Positions 51,093 to 61,050 are shown, numbered from the stretch's first letter. The stretch is 64,000 nt of DNA from Cohnella laeviribosi DSM 21336 (GCF_000378425.1 NZ_KB899810.1:1-64000), one strand, 5' to 3'. Notes: generated by a model not told the origin, from the sequence alone. Program-made: numbers and translations.

Positions 51093-51107
51093 GTTTGTAA
51101 ACGAACA
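51092..51107. promoter_or_regulatory. Candidate DeoR operator, site 2
   Basis: TGTTTGTAAACGAACA has the same half-sites as site 1 with a 4-bp spacer. It starts at the last base of the predicted -10 box, so binding would block the regulator's own promoter. Confidence 0.55.
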
Positions 51108-51151
51108 GTTTTACGTTTGGTTTTGATGGATCATGCAAGGGGGAATCCCGA

Positions 51152-51901
51152 ATGTCGGAAAAACGGCTGGACAGGCTTTCCGAGCTGATCAAGCAGCAGG
51201 GAAGCATGTCCGTTCAGGAACTGATGGATTACTTTCAAGTATCGGACATGACGATCCGCAGGGATTTGCAGAAACTGGAGCAGACCGGCAAATTTCAGCG
51301 TTTTCACGGGGGAATCCGGTTTGTCGATGAAACGCACCTGGATAAAAGGGAGGCTTGCCAACAGGAGGAAAAGATGCGGATCGCACGCTACTGCCTGACC
51401 CAACTGCAGCCGCGCGACACCATCATTCTCGACTCGGGAACGACCACCATCCAGATCGCGACGGCGATCGCGGAGTCGGATATTCGCGATATTACGGTCA
51501 TCACCAACTCTCTTGCCGCCGCCCACCGGCTGCGGAATGCGGAGCATATCAGCCTGATCGTAAGCGGAGGGGAGCTCCGGCACAGTTCCCAATCGTTTGT
51601 CGGCAGCACCTGCCGTTCGTTTTTCGAGAACATTTATGTCAACAAGGCGTTTATCGCTACAGGCGGCATTACCGAGAAAGGCTTCTCTACGGCCAATTTC
51701 GCCGAAGCGGAAATCAAGCTCTGCATGGCCAAAGCCAGCGCGCGCACGTATTTCGTCGCCGATTCGACGAAATTCGGGCAACGTTCGCTCAACTTCTTCG
51801 CTCCCCTCGAAGCCGCGAATGTTCTGGTGACGGATGACGGGGTGCCGGAGGAATGGGACGCGCTTTGCGCCCAACATCAGATCGAGCTGGTGAAGGTTTG
51901 A
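51152..51901 (+). CDS. DeoR/GlpR-family transcriptional repressor
   Basis: This 249-aa repressor has the N-terminal DeoR helix-turn-helix (residues about 3-58; SVQELMDYFQVSDMTIRRDL) and a C-terminal sugar-phosphate-sensing domain with DTIILDSGTTTIQIA, VITNSLAAAHRL and VADSTKFGQRSL. Such proteins release DNA on binding a phosphorylated sugar intermediate. It is divergent from the sugar operon and is its likely regulator; the inducer may be the product of the ADP-dependent kinase. GGGGGAAT-type Shine-Dalgarno AAGGGGG lies upstream of the ATG. Confidence 0.93.
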   Translation: MSEKRLDRLSELIKQQGSMSVQELMDYFQVSDMTIRRDLQKLEQTGKFQRFHGGIRFVDETHLDKREACQQEEKMRIARYCLTQLQPRDTIILDSGTTTIQIATAIAESDIRDITVITNSLAAAHRLRNAEHISLIVSGGELRHSSQSFVGSTCRSFFENIYVNKAFIATGGITEKGFSTANFAEAEIKLCMAKASARTYFVADSTKFGQRSLNFFAPLEAANVLVTDDGVPEEWDALCAQHQIELVKV

Positions 51902-51942
51902 GGCAGTCTGCCGCGTGTTGTTTTCCGCCCGAAGGCCGGAAA

Positions 51943-51981
51943 ACGGAAAGACCGCCGCGATGATCGCAGCGGCCTTTCCGT
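51943..51981. terminator. Bidirectional terminator between the DeoR and Gln-rich genes
   Basis: ACGGAAAG, CCGC and GCGA pair with TCGC, GCGG and CTTTCCGT around a 3-base loop. It lies between two convergent genes. Confidence 0.8.
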
Positions 51982-52000
51982 CGCAGCCGGCGCCCGATAT

Positions 52001-52453
52001 TTACTGAAAGCTTCTGTTTGCGGAACCCATCGAGCCGTAAGAAGCGGTCCCGAACGGCTGGTGTTGGCTCGGCTGGACTTGATGAGACCATGCTTGTTGG
52101 CTGAAGCTGTGCGCGGATTGCTCAAGCTGCCTGCAGATTTGCGCTACCTGCTGCATTTGCTGAACCGCCGTGTGGTGGCCTTGAAGCACGTTTTGAATCA
52201 TTTGAGAAGCTTTTTGCTCGCGTTGCGCGATTTCCTCCAGCCGGGTCGCATTTTGCTGCTCCTGCTGAAGCATTTGCTGATACATCTGCGAAGCCTGCTG
52301 CGTTTGATTGATCAGCTGCTGAATAATGTTTTGACACTGATGGAGCTGGTTCGACCAATTTTGGTTTTGCACGCCATAGCTTTGATATTGAGGCTGGACA
52401 TTCAAAGGCTGGTAATGGGGCGCTTGAAAGCTTTGGCTTTGGTTTTGATTCAT
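52001..52453 (-). CDS. Hypothetical Gln-rich coiled-coil protein
   Basis: This 150-aa protein has an extreme content of Gln, with Ser and Asn. Residues about 1-45 are disordered (NQNQSQSFQAPHYQPLN). Residues 45-125 look helical with heptad-like spacing (NIIQQLINQTQQASQMYQQM, TRLEEIAQREQKASQM). The tail is Ser/Gly/Phe-rich. AAGGAGG nine bases before the ATG strongly supports translation. No signal peptide. I do not recognise a family; similar composition occurs in spore-coat-associated proteins of Bacillales, but that is only an analogy. Confidence 0.75.
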   Translation of the reverse strand: MNQNQSQSFQAPHYQPLNVQPQYQSYGVQNQNWSNQLHQCQNIIQQLINQTQQASQMYQQMLQQEQQNATRLEEIAQREQKASQMIQNVLQGHHTAVQQMQQVAQICRQLEQSAHSFSQQAWSHQVQPSQHQPFGTASYGSMGSANRSFQ

Positions 52454-52646
52454 AGGGTTTTCCTCCTTGATGTGGGAAAATGACGCTTCGGGAACGAACC
52501 CTTCCGGAAGCGTTCGCCGGAAGAACTTTTGGTCCGCTCCGCGATTTGCGAACGTAGTTACCATTTCCCGAATTGGGGGGTTTTTATGCGTTTAGTCTTT
52601 AGTCGGTAATACAATCCGTCAATGACGTGAGCGCCAATTCCCATTT
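52454..52646. other. Intergenic stretch upstream of the Gln-rich gene
   Basis: No gene is visible. It should hold the promoter of the leftward Gln-rich gene. Together with the toxin-like remnant and hairpin copy that follow, it completes the 438-bp gene-free interval to 52891. Confidence 0.4.
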
Positions 52647-52760
52647 CTCATAGCCGAGTTTGTTCCGCCGAACAAGCACCACAAGATGGTAGTCGAGAAA
52701 TGGCACTTGGTGCTGTACCAGATCAAGGACCGAACGGTGTACGTCACGACGGACAGCTAG
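52647..52760 (+). pseudogene. Possible C-terminal remnant of a RelE/ParE-like toxin gene
   Basis: The plus strand reads EFVPPNKHHKMVVEKWHLVL followed by YQIKDRTVYVTTDS and a stop. This resembles the last beta strands of RelE/ParE toxins (basic NKHRKMVVE-type strand, then Y-x-I-x-x-x-TVYV). The N-terminal half is missing. It runs directly into the repeated hairpin element, so insertion or recombination may have cut the gene. The assignment rests on a short match. Confidence 0.3.
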
Positions 52761-52859
52761 CTTGCTGAAAACAAGCATGTAAAAAATGAAGAAGTGGCGG
52801 TGCAAGGGGGGGTATCCCTGCATCGCCATTTCTTGCTTCCGCTCTACTTCATTTGTCCG
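52750..52859 (+). repeat. Dispersed hairpin element, copy B
   Basis: Starts CGGACAGCTAGCTTG and runs to near TTCATTTGTCCG, matching 22233-22352. The hairpin lies at 52795-52828 (TGGCG, TGCA, GGG with CCC, TGCA, CGCCA). Confidence 0.6.
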
Positions 52860-52891
52860 TGTTTAGGCGGCTTGTGCCCTTTGGTTCTAGC

Positions 52892-53992
<1,101 letters not shown>

Positions 53993-54016
53993 TTGGCCTC
54001 ATTCCTCTCCAAGCGT

Positions 54017-54742
54017 TTAAAGTTGGTTGTCCGCCATGCCCGTATATGCGGCCTGGACGCCGCCGCCGGCCCGTTTTGCGGCCTCTTTGCCTTCCGCGCA
54101 CCACAGAAATCCGCGCCGCATCAGCTCCTTGACGACCGGAATCTCCATAATGTCCGCCTGATGGCCAAGCGAATTGTAATAGACGCGTCCGAGCCCCCAG
54201 CGCTTGGTCCAGACGACCGGCATATCGACGGCCTTGTTCAGCGAGTGGGGACCCGGCGCAACGGGAAAACGGGTTGTCGCGAGCACTTCGATCGCCGGGT
54301 CGATATGCAGGTAATACTGCTCGGTCTTCACCGTAAAATCCTCCAGCCCCTCCACGAGCGGACTGGAGCTGTGCTTGATATTGACGACATACTCCGTGCC
54401 GTCGTTGCCCGGATGCGCGACCCATTGGCCGCCGGTCATAAACTGCCAATCGACGTTTTCGCGGAACGCGTCGCACATCCCGCCGTGGCAGCCGGCGAGT
54501 CCGACGCCGCTCTGCACGGCTTCGGACACGTTTTGAACGAGCTGCTGCTCGATTCTTCCCATCGTCCAGACCGGGATGATCAGGTCGAGCGTTTTCAATT
54601 TGTCCGCGTCTGCGAACGCTTCCAGCGTGTTCGACACTTCCACCTCAAAGCCTTCGCTCTCCAAAATGCCGCGGAAAATGCCCGCCACTTCGCGGGGCTG
54701 ATGGCCTTCCCATCCTCCCCAAACGATCAACGCTTTTCTCAT
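54017..54742 (-). CDS. ThuA-like family protein
   Basis: This 241-aa protein has the ThuA fold, related to class I amidotransferases. It begins KALIVWGGWEGHQPREVAGI and has AVQSGVGLAGCHGGMCDAF, TGGQWVAHPGNDG and RVYYNSLGHQADIME, the family's blocks. ThuA proteins are linked to trehalose and other disaccharide use, possibly with the Gfo/Idh/MocA partner. Its ATG overlaps the LacI gene stop (ATGA). Confidence 0.9.
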   Translation of the reverse strand: MRKALIVWGGWEGHQPREVAGIFRGILESEGFEVEVSNTLEAFADADKLKTLDLIIPVWTMGRIEQQLVQNVSEAVQSGVGLAGCHGGMCDAFRENVDWQFMTGGQWVAHPGNDGTEYVVNIKHSSSPLVEGLEDFTVKTEQYYLHIDPAIEVLATTRFPVAPGPHSLNKAVDMPVVWTKRWGLGRVYYNSLGHQADIMEIPVVKELMRRGFLWCAEGKEAAKRAGGGVQAAYTGMADNQL

Positions 54743-55791
54743 TCGGACTCGTTCTCCTCTCGTATTGGGCTGGAGCTGCGAATGACCAATCGGGTCGGCA
54801 GCACCGCCTGAAACGTTTCTTCTTCTCCGGCGTTTCCGGACAGCCGTTTGATCAGCCTTTCGGCAGCGAGCTTCCCCATCTCGAAGAAAGGGACCTCGAC
54901 CGTCGTCAGCGGCGGATCAAACAAAGCGGCCGCATCGGAATTGTCGTAGCCGACGACCGGCAGGTCGCGCGGAATTCGGCAGCCCCGTTCGCGCAGCCCT
55001 TGAATGAGCCCGATCGCCATCCGGTCGTTGGCGCAAAGCATCGCGTCCAGGCGGTGCATCTCCCGGTGGACGGCCTCGGCCGCCTCGTAGCCGCTTTTGC
55101 GGCTGTAGTTTCCTTCGAAGACCGGAACCGCTTCGCCGCCGATCCCCGCTTCCTCAAGCGCCTTGCGGTAACCGGCCAAGCGGTCCCGGCTGTTCGAGTA
55201 CTGCGGGGCGCCGTTGAGGAATCCGATCCTGCGGTAGCCCAGGTCAAGCAAAAGGCGCGCGGCCCGGTAGGTCCCTTCGACATGATCGGCGACGATCGTC
55301 GGAATGCGCGGGTCCTCGGCGAATCGCTGATCGACGACGCAGAACGGCACGCCTTCGTCCGCCAGCCGCGAAATCGATTGCCGCTCGGGCTCCAGGGAGC
55401 TGGCGCCGAGAATGAGGCAGGCATCGACCCGCCGCGACCGAAACAGGGAGACGTAATCGTACGCCTCGCCCGGTTTGCGGTACAGCAGCAGCAAGCCGCC
55501 GCCGGTCTCGCCGCCTTGGACCGCCTCGCCGATGCCGCTCAGAATTTCCGCGAAATAGTACGTGGAAAACAGATGCACCTTGGGCACGTGCGGCAGAACA
55601 ACGCCGATATTGCCGCTTCTCCCGCGCGCGAAGCTGGCCGCAACGGCGTTGAGCTGGTAGTTGAGCTTTTCCGCGGCTTCAAGCACCCGACGGCGCGTCG
55701 ATTCCTTGATCGGGCCGACGCCGTTCAGCACGCGCGACACCGTCGCTTCCGATACGCCGGCCATGCGGGCCACTTCTTTGCGCGTTGCCAT
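54739..55791 (-). CDS. LacI-family transcriptional regulator
   Basis: This 350-aa repressor has the LacI helix-turn-helix (ATRKEVARMAGVSEATVSRV) and hinge at residues about 1-60, then a periplasmic-binding-protein-like sensor domain (GNIGVVLPHVPKVHL, RIGFLNGAPQYSNSRDRL, DAMLCANDRMAIGLIQGL, LPVVGYDNSDAAAL). It is the first gene of the LacI-ThuA-oxidoreductase operon. A palindrome with the LacI-type central CG lies about 55 bp upstream, suggesting autoregulation. The inducer is unknown. Confidence 0.94.
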   Translation of the reverse strand: MATRKEVARMAGVSEATVSRVLNGVGPIKESTRRRVLEAAEKLNYQLNAVAASFARGRSGNIGVVLPHVPKVHLFSTYYFAEILSGIGEAVQGGETGGGLLLLYRKPGEAYDYVSLFRSRRVDACLILGASSLEPERQSISRLADEGVPFCVVDQRFAEDPRIPTIVADHVEGTYRAARLLLDLGYRRIGFLNGAPQYSNSRDRLAGYRKALEEAGIGGEAVPVFEGNYSRKSGYEAAEAVHREMHRLDAMLCANDRMAIGLIQGLRERGCRIPRDLPVVGYDNSDAAALFDPPLTTVEVPFFEMGKLAAERLIKRLSGNAGEEETFQAVLPTRLVIRSSSPIREENESE

Positions 55792-55844
55792 TAATCGCTT
55801 CCTTTCTTTTTCTTGCCGTTAAAATGGAAAAATGCAACACAACA

Positions 55845-55860
55845 ATGTACACGCGTACAT
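55845..55860. promoter_or_regulatory. LacI-type operator candidate
   Basis: ATGTACACGCGTACAT is an inverted repeat (ATGTAC/GTACAT) centred on CG, fitting LacI-family operators. It lies 54-69 bp upstream of the LacI-family gene. Confidence 0.6.
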
Positions 55861-56180
55861 TATGGCACCGAAGCGGCGGGATGTCAACGGGAAATGAAGC
55901 TCTGGCGGACTGGCGGACCGAGAATCCGTTTTTTGCGGATTTTGCGCGGCGTTGGCGTTGCGTTCGGACAGCAGATTCGTTATTGGCTCACAATCCGCAG
56001 AAATCGGTGGGTTCGAGGCCCCATAACGGAATCGATGTCCGCCAAACCTCGAATGTTGAACTTTTGCGGCTTCATAAGGGAAGCACGGTCCGCATCGAAC
56101 GAACGATCAGCCGGTTGGGGAACTGCGCTCCATCGAAGCGGCACGGAGAGGCAAGCGGCCAAAAAATCAAGCGGCTGAAA

Positions 56181-56308
56181 AAGGCTAAAGAGACCAATGA
56201 GGCCACAGAGATCAAAGAGGTCAAAGAGATCGAAGAGACCACAGAGAATCGAAGAGGCCACAGAGATCGAAGAGGCCACAGAGATCGAAGAGGCCACAGA
56301 GAATCAAA
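56181..56308. repeat. Minisatellite of about seven 18-bp units
   Basis: The unit is GAGGCCACAGAGATCGAA with small variants, from 56181 (degenerate) and clearly from 56199 to 56308. Two units are identical; two have one extra base. The stretch 55861-56180 before it has no recognisable gene; a long plus-strand frame across it overlaps two real genes on the other strand and has no ribosome site. Confidence 0.8.
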
Positions 56309-56372
56309 AAAAACTAAACAGGCCGAGGCTGTGCGCATCATGCAGAATCCTGCATCAACGGAAGCCTCGGCG
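56305..56372 (-). terminator. Terminator of the rhamnosidase gene
   Basis: On the minus strand CCGAGGCTT and AGCCTCGG form the outer stem, with an inner TGCAGGATTCTGCA hairpin, followed by GTTTAGTTTTTTTT. It begins 18 bp past the stop. Confidence 0.75.
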
Positions 56373-56389
56373 GATCGCGGGCGGAAACC

Positions 56390-59065
56390 CTACGCGAGCG
56401 GATATTCGAAGCGGTACGAGCCGGAGCCGACCGTGAGCAGCGCGCCTTCCGCCGTGTCGGCGGCGGTCAGCACGCCGTCGGCGTCCGCGGCGGCGCGTCC
56501 GCTCTCGCGGAGCTTATCGAGCGTGGCGTCGCGCAGCAGCACTTCCGCCGTCGTGTTCGGCGGCACGACGGCCTCGACGACGCGCGCGCCGCCTTCCGCG
56601 CGCCAGGACGCTTCGATTCGCCCGTAAGGCGAATCGAAGCGGGCGCGGGCGCTCGTCAGCCGCTCGCCGCCAAATCGCGGGCGGATGCGCGAACGCTTGT
56701 AGGCGGGTTCGCGCGGATCCGAATCCAGGCCGGCGACGACGCGGTACAGCCAATCCCCGATCGCCCCGTACGCGTAGTGATTAAAGGAGTTCATGTCGTC
56801 GCTCCAGAACGAGCCGTCCGGCTTGATGCCGTCCCAATGCTCCCAAATCGTCGTCGCGCCCTGCAACACGGAGTACAGCCAAGAAGGATAGCTTTCCTGA
56901 AGAAGCAGCTTGAGCGCGGTATCGTGATAGCCGTTGTCCGACAGCACGTGGCACAGATACGGAGTGCCGACGAAGCCGGTCGTCAGATGGTAATCGTTGT
57001 CCGCGATCAACCGGTTCAAGTCGCGCGCCACCCGCTCGCGGACCTTGCCCTCCACCAGATCGAACATAAGCGCCAGCACATGCGCGGTCTGCGTCGGAGC
57101 GGCAAGCCTGCCGGACGGCGTGACGAACTCGTCGCGGAAGGCGGCGACAACGCGCTGATGCAGCTCGCCGTACGTGCGCACGTCCTCGGCCCTGCCCAGC
57201 TCGACCGCCGCATCGCGCACCAGCCGGGCCGAATAGGCGAAAAAGGCGGTGGCGATCAAGTCGCGCGGCGTCGCGCCGACGTAGCTGTTCTCCTTGGCGT
57301 CGAGGCCCAGCCAATCCCCGAAGTGAAAGCCCGTATTCCACAAAAATTCGTTTTCGCCCTGCGCGCGGATATAGTCGATCCATGCCTTCATGCTGTCAAA
57401 CTGCTCGGCCAGCAGCTCCTTGTCTCCGTATATCCTATACATCGCCCACGGAACGATGACCGCCGCGTCCCCCCACGCCGCCGACGAATGGTCGCCGTCC
57501 AGCACGTCCGGGATCACGAACGGCACGCCGCCGTCCGGCTTCTGATCGGCGGCAAGATCGCGCAGCCATTTTCGGAAAAACGGTCCGACATTGTAGTTAA
57601 AAGCCGCCGTCCACACGAAGACCTGCGCGTCCCCGGTCCAGCCGAGCCGTTCGTCCCGCTGCGGGCAGTCGGTCGGCACGTCGAGGAAATTCCCCCGTTG
57701 CCCCCAGACGATGTTGCGCTGCAGCCTGTTCACAAGCTCGTGCGAGCACTCGAATTCGCCGGTCCGCGGCATATCCGAATGGATCACCTCGCCGACAAAA
57801 CGGTCGAGCGGAAGCTCGGCCCCGTCTCCCGGATAACCCTCCACCTTAACATAACGGAAGCCTTGAAACGTAAAATAAGGCGCGTAAGACTCCGTCCCTT
57901 CCCCTTTGGCGATATACTCGACCGTCTGCTTCGCGGAGCGGAGATTGCCGGTGTAGAAATGGCCGTCCTTGTCCAGCACCTCCGCGTGCTGCAGCCGGAT
58001 GCGCGTTCCGGCGGGGGCCTCGACCGTCAGGCGGATGCGGCCGACCATGTTCTGCCCCATGTCGAGCACGGCATCGCCGGAGGGAGTCCGGATGAACGCG
58101 GCCGGACGGATCGTCTCCGTCACGCGCGTCGGCCAGTTTTCCTGCGGGACGAGCACGGACAGCGGCAAATCGACCGGAACGACCGGCTTCCAATCCGATG
58201 CGTCGTAATTCCCTTTCGACCAGCCGGGAAGCTCCAGGCGCGCATCGTACGTTTCGCCATGATAGATTTCGGAGTAAAGGATCGGACCGGTCGTTGCGGT
58301 CCACGTCGGGTCCGTGGCCACCACTTCTTCCGTACCGTCCGAATACGACACGTGAAGCTGCACGAGCGCGGCCCTGCGGTTGCCGTAGAGCTCTTTTTTG
58401 TTCAGCCATGTCAGCTCCCCCTTGTACCAGCCGTTCGCCAGCATGATGCCGATCCCGTTCGGCCCGGACCGAAGCTTGCCGGTCACGTCGTAGGTTTGAA
58501 ATTGCAGGCGTTTGCGGTAACTGGTCCAACCCGGAGCGAGCAGATCGTCGCCGACTTTGTCCCCGTTCACATACAGATCGTATACGCCCAGCCCGGTCGC
58601 ATAAATACGGGCCGAACGCACCTTCCCCCTAAGCTCGAAGCTTTTGCGCAGCAAAAACGCAGGCTCGGCCAGCGGATCGATGCCGGCCGGATCGGGGGTA
58701 ATCCACTTCGCCTTCCACTCGTCCGCGGACAGCAGCGCCGTCTCCCACCATGCCGTTTCGCTCCAATCCGATTCGCGTCCGAAGTTGTCCCATACCTTTA
58801 CACGGCAGTGGTAGCGGGTTCGGGAAGCCGGCTTCGGTCCGCGATACGCCGCTTCGATCGACCGGTCCGACTCGACCCGGCCCGAATCCCAGACCGGCTT
58901 GCCGAAATCGCCGTCCGCTCCGGCCACCTGTATCCGGTAAGCGGTCTGCATCGTTCCCCGCCGCTCCGACTCCAGCTTCCAGCCGAATCGGGGAGCGGCG
59001 CCGTCCGTCCCGAGCGGATTCGTTTTCCCGTTGATTGTCAACGCTTTCACCAGCAGTTCGCCCAT
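56390..59065 (-). CDS. Alpha-L-rhamnosidase, GH78
   Basis: This 891-aa enzyme removes terminal alpha-L-rhamnose from glycosides or pectin and surface glycans. It has N-terminal beta-sandwich domains (PLGTDGAAPRFGWKLESERR, RIYATGLGVYDLYVNGDKVG, WYKGELTWLNKKELYGNR) and a C-terminal (alpha/alpha)6 barrel. Catalytic-domain features include NFLDVPTDCPQRDERLGWTG (general acid region, DERLGW), GDAQVFVWTAAFNYN and TTIWEHWDGIKPDGSFW. No signal peptide is present, so it is cytoplasmic and acts on imported oligosaccharides. The start at 59065 is preferred to 59116. It is divergent from an AraC regulator. Confidence 0.94.
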   Translation of the reverse strand: MGELLVKALTINGKTNPLGTDGAAPRFGWKLESERRGTMQTAYRIQVAGADGDFGKPVWDSGRVESDRSIEAAYRGPKPASRTRYHCRVKVWDNFGRESDWSETAWWETALLSADEWKAKWITPDPAGIDPLAEPAFLLRKSFELRGKVRSARIYATGLGVYDLYVNGDKVGDDLLAPGWTSYRKRLQFQTYDVTGKLRSGPNGIGIMLANGWYKGELTWLNKKELYGNRRAALVQLHVSYSDGTEEVVATDPTWTATTGPILYSEIYHGETYDARLELPGWSKGNYDASDWKPVVPVDLPLSVLVPQENWPTRVTETIRPAAFIRTPSGDAVLDMGQNMVGRIRLTVEAPAGTRIRLQHAEVLDKDGHFYTGNLRSAKQTVEYIAKGEGTESYAPYFTFQGFRYVKVEGYPGDGAELPLDRFVGEVIHSDMPRTGEFECSHELVNRLQRNIVWGQRGNFLDVPTDCPQRDERLGWTGDAQVFVWTAAFNYNVGPFFRKWLRDLAADQKPDGGVPFVIPDVLDGDHSSAAWGDAAVIVPWAMYRIYGDKELLAEQFDSMKAWIDYIRAQGENEFLWNTGFHFGDWLGLDAKENSYVGATPRDLIATAFFAYSARLVRDAAVELGRAEDVRTYGELHQRVVAAFRDEFVTPSGRLAAPTQTAHVLALMFDLVEGKVRERVARDLNRLIADNDYHLTTGFVGTPYLCHVLSDNGYHDTALKLLLQESYPSWLYSVLQGATTIWEHWDGIKPDGSFWSDDMNSFNHYAYGAIGDWLYRVVAGLDSDPREPAYKRSRIRPRFGGERLTSARARFDSPYGRIEASWRAEGGARVVEAVVPPNTTAEVLLRDATLDKLRESGRAAADADGVLTAADTAEGALLTVGSGSYRFEYPLA

Positions 59066-59213
59066 TCGCCCTTCACTCCTCGCTTGTTCGTTTCCTCCTT
59101 CATCATAAGCCTCCAAACGCTTATAATATTGTGGTGATCAGGACTTTTATATAGGGTGATACAGACTAATCCGAAGCAAAAAGGGGCAGCCGGTACAAAA
59201 GGGAGGCTGGAAA

Positions 59214-60071
59214 ATGGCCATCAAGCGGCCGATCGGATTGTTTCAGGGAGAATGGTTTTATCGGCGGGATCTGCCGATTTACGTAAACCGGGCGGTGGAA
59301 TCGTTCGACCTGGCGGAGCACCGGCATGAGTTCGTCGAAATCAGCTACGTCAGCGAAGGAACCGGAACGCACCATTACGGCCGCAGCTCGCTGCCCGTCG
59401 CGCGGGGCGACATCTTTCTCATTCCCGTCGGCCAATCCCATGTGTTCCGTCCCGCCTCGGCTTCCGGAGCGAAGCCCTTGATCGTGTACAACTGCGTGTT
59501 CGCGGAAGAAGCCGCAGACCGGCTGCTGCGCTCCTTTCCGGGCGGCGAACCGATCGCGCGCCTGCTCGAACACAAGGAAATCCGCCGCTACCGCGACCGC
59601 TACGGGGAATTCCACCGCTTGTTCCAGCGCCTGCATTACGAGTATTCATCCGAGCGTGCGGGACGCGAGACCGCGCTTTATATCGCTTTGCTTGAACTGC
59701 TGCTGTTTCTGTTCCGCGGCGATGCCGAGCCCGGGCCGGAGAAAGCTGCGGGCGCAAGCGGCGGCATGGAGGCCGCGCTGCACGCGCTGCATACGCAATT
59801 CAGCCGGCCGGTCAGCGTGCGGGCGCTGGCGTCTTTGGCCGGCGTCGGCGAGCGCCAGTTCCACCGCCTGTTCCGCAAGCACACCGGCATGAGCCCGACC
59901 GAATACGTCCAGAACGTCCGAATCAACGAAGCGTGCCGGCTGCTGAAAACAACCGACCGCAAAATCGCCGATATCGCGTCCGCGGTCGGTTATCATGACC
60001 TTCCTTTTTTTAACTCGCTGTTCAAAAAAATAACGGGGGTTGCCCCCCGCGAGTACCGCAAACGCGGCTGA
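59214..60071 (+). CDS. AraC-family regulator with cupin sensor domain
   Basis: This 285-aa regulator has an N-terminal cupin-like sugar-sensing region (residues about 20-95; HRHEF-like EHRHEFVEISYVSEGTG, and GDIFLIPVGQSHVFRP) and a C-terminal pair of helix-turn-helix units (RALASLAGVGERQFHRLFRK and KIADIASAVGYHDLPFFNSL, ending GVAPREYRKR). It is divergent from the GH78 gene with 148 bp between the starts and is the likely activator of that gene, perhaps responding to rhamnose. GGGAGG precedes the ATG. Confidence 0.92.
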   Translation: MAIKRPIGLFQGEWFYRRDLPIYVNRAVESFDLAEHRHEFVEISYVSEGTGTHHYGRSSLPVARGDIFLIPVGQSHVFRPASASGAKPLIVYNCVFAEEAADRLLRSFPGGEPIARLLEHKEIRRYRDRYGEFHRLFQRLHYEYSSERAGRETALYIALLELLLFLFRGDAEPGPEKAAGASGGMEAALHALHTQFSRPVSVRALASLAGVGERQFHRLFRKHTGMSPTEYVQNVRINEACRLLKTTDRKIADIASAVGYHDLPFFNSLFKKITGVAPREYRKRG

Positions 60072-60159
60072 AAAGGCGCCGCAGCCCGGCCCATTGATTG
60101 CCGCCGAAGCCGCAAAGCGAGCCGAACGCGGCCCAGACCGCCAGCGCATCAGCGGCCGG

Positions 60160-61050
60160 TTATTGCGCCTTCCCCGCCGACTGCAACGCTTGCAGCCCGA
60201 GCGCCAAAGCGCCGCACAAGCCCGCGTTGTCTCCCAATCCGGGCGGCACGATGTAATCGTCTATGCCCTCCAATACTTCCCTCGCGCGGACATAGCCGTT
60301 CAGGTAGTCTTTGACTTGCTGCCGGATGAGGGGGAACAGATGAAACTGATGCATGACGCCGCCGCCGAGAATGATTTTTTTCGGAGAGAGCAGCAAAATC
60401 GTGCCGGACAACGCCTGCGCGATATAATAAGCCTCAAGCTCCCAAGCCTTATGGTCGGGGGCCAGCTCGCTGCCTTTGACTCCCCACCGCTTTTCCAGCG
60501 CGGGACCGGCCGCCATCCCTTCAAGACAGTCGCCGTGATACGGGCACCAGCCTTCAAACGTGTCGTCCGGATGCCGCCGCAGCGGAATATGGCCGCCCTC
60601 GGGATGCGTCAGGCCGTGAACGAGCTTGCCTTCCGCAAACACGCCGACGCCTACGCCCGTGCCGATCGTGTAGTAGACGCAGCTGTCCAGCCCTTTGGCC
60701 GCGCCCCAGGTCGCCTCTCCGAACGCCGCCGCATTCACGTCCGTATCCCATCCGAACGGCACGTCGAACTCCCGCTTCAGCACGGGCAGGAACGGATAAT
60801 CCGACCATCCCGGCTTGGGCGTCGTCGTGACGTAACCGTAACGCGGGCTGGACGGATCGAGGTCGATCGGACCGAACGTGCCGATCCCGATCGCGTCAAC
60901 TTTTTTGTCCCGAAAATACGAAATCACATTGCTCAGGGTCTGTTCCGGCAACTCGGTCGGGAATTGCACCCGATCTTCGATGACACCGTTTTCATTCCCG
61001 ATCCCGCAGACGAATTTCGTGCCGCCCGCTTCGATCGCACCGATTCTCAT
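60160..61050 (-). CDS. ROK-family fructokinase
   Basis: This 296-aa kinase would phosphorylate fructose (some homologues also mannose). The ATP loop is IGAIEAGGTKFVCGIGNENG, whose GAIEAGGTK form separates fructokinases from glucokinases. GIGTFGPIDLDP follows. The zinc site is spread over GGHIPLRRHPDDTFEGWCPY and HGDCLEGMAAGPAL. The length matches B. subtilis GmuE-type enzymes. It is convergent with the AraC gene and divergent from the CuAO-domain hydrolase. Confidence 0.93.
   Translation of the reverse strand: MRIGAIEAGGTKFVCGIGNENGVIEDRVQFPTELPEQTLSNVISYFRDKKVDAIGIGTFGPIDLDPSSPRYGYVTTTPKPGWSDYPFLPVLKREFDVPFGWDTDVNAAAFGEATWGAAKGLDSCVYYTIGTGVGVGVFAEGKLVHGLTHPEGGHIPLRRHPDDTFEGWCPYHGDCLEGMAAGPALEKRWGVKGSELAPDHKAWELEAYYIAQALSGTILLLSPKKIILGGGVMHQFHLFPLIRQQVKDYLNGYVRAREVLEGIDDYIVPPGLGDNAGLCGALALGLQALQSAGKAQ

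Noticed and set aside
55785-56627. A 280-codon plus-strand frame covering the minisatellite
   Set aside because: It overlaps the starts or ends of two well-supported genes on the other strand, has no ribosome site, and its repetitive part changes reading frame between units.
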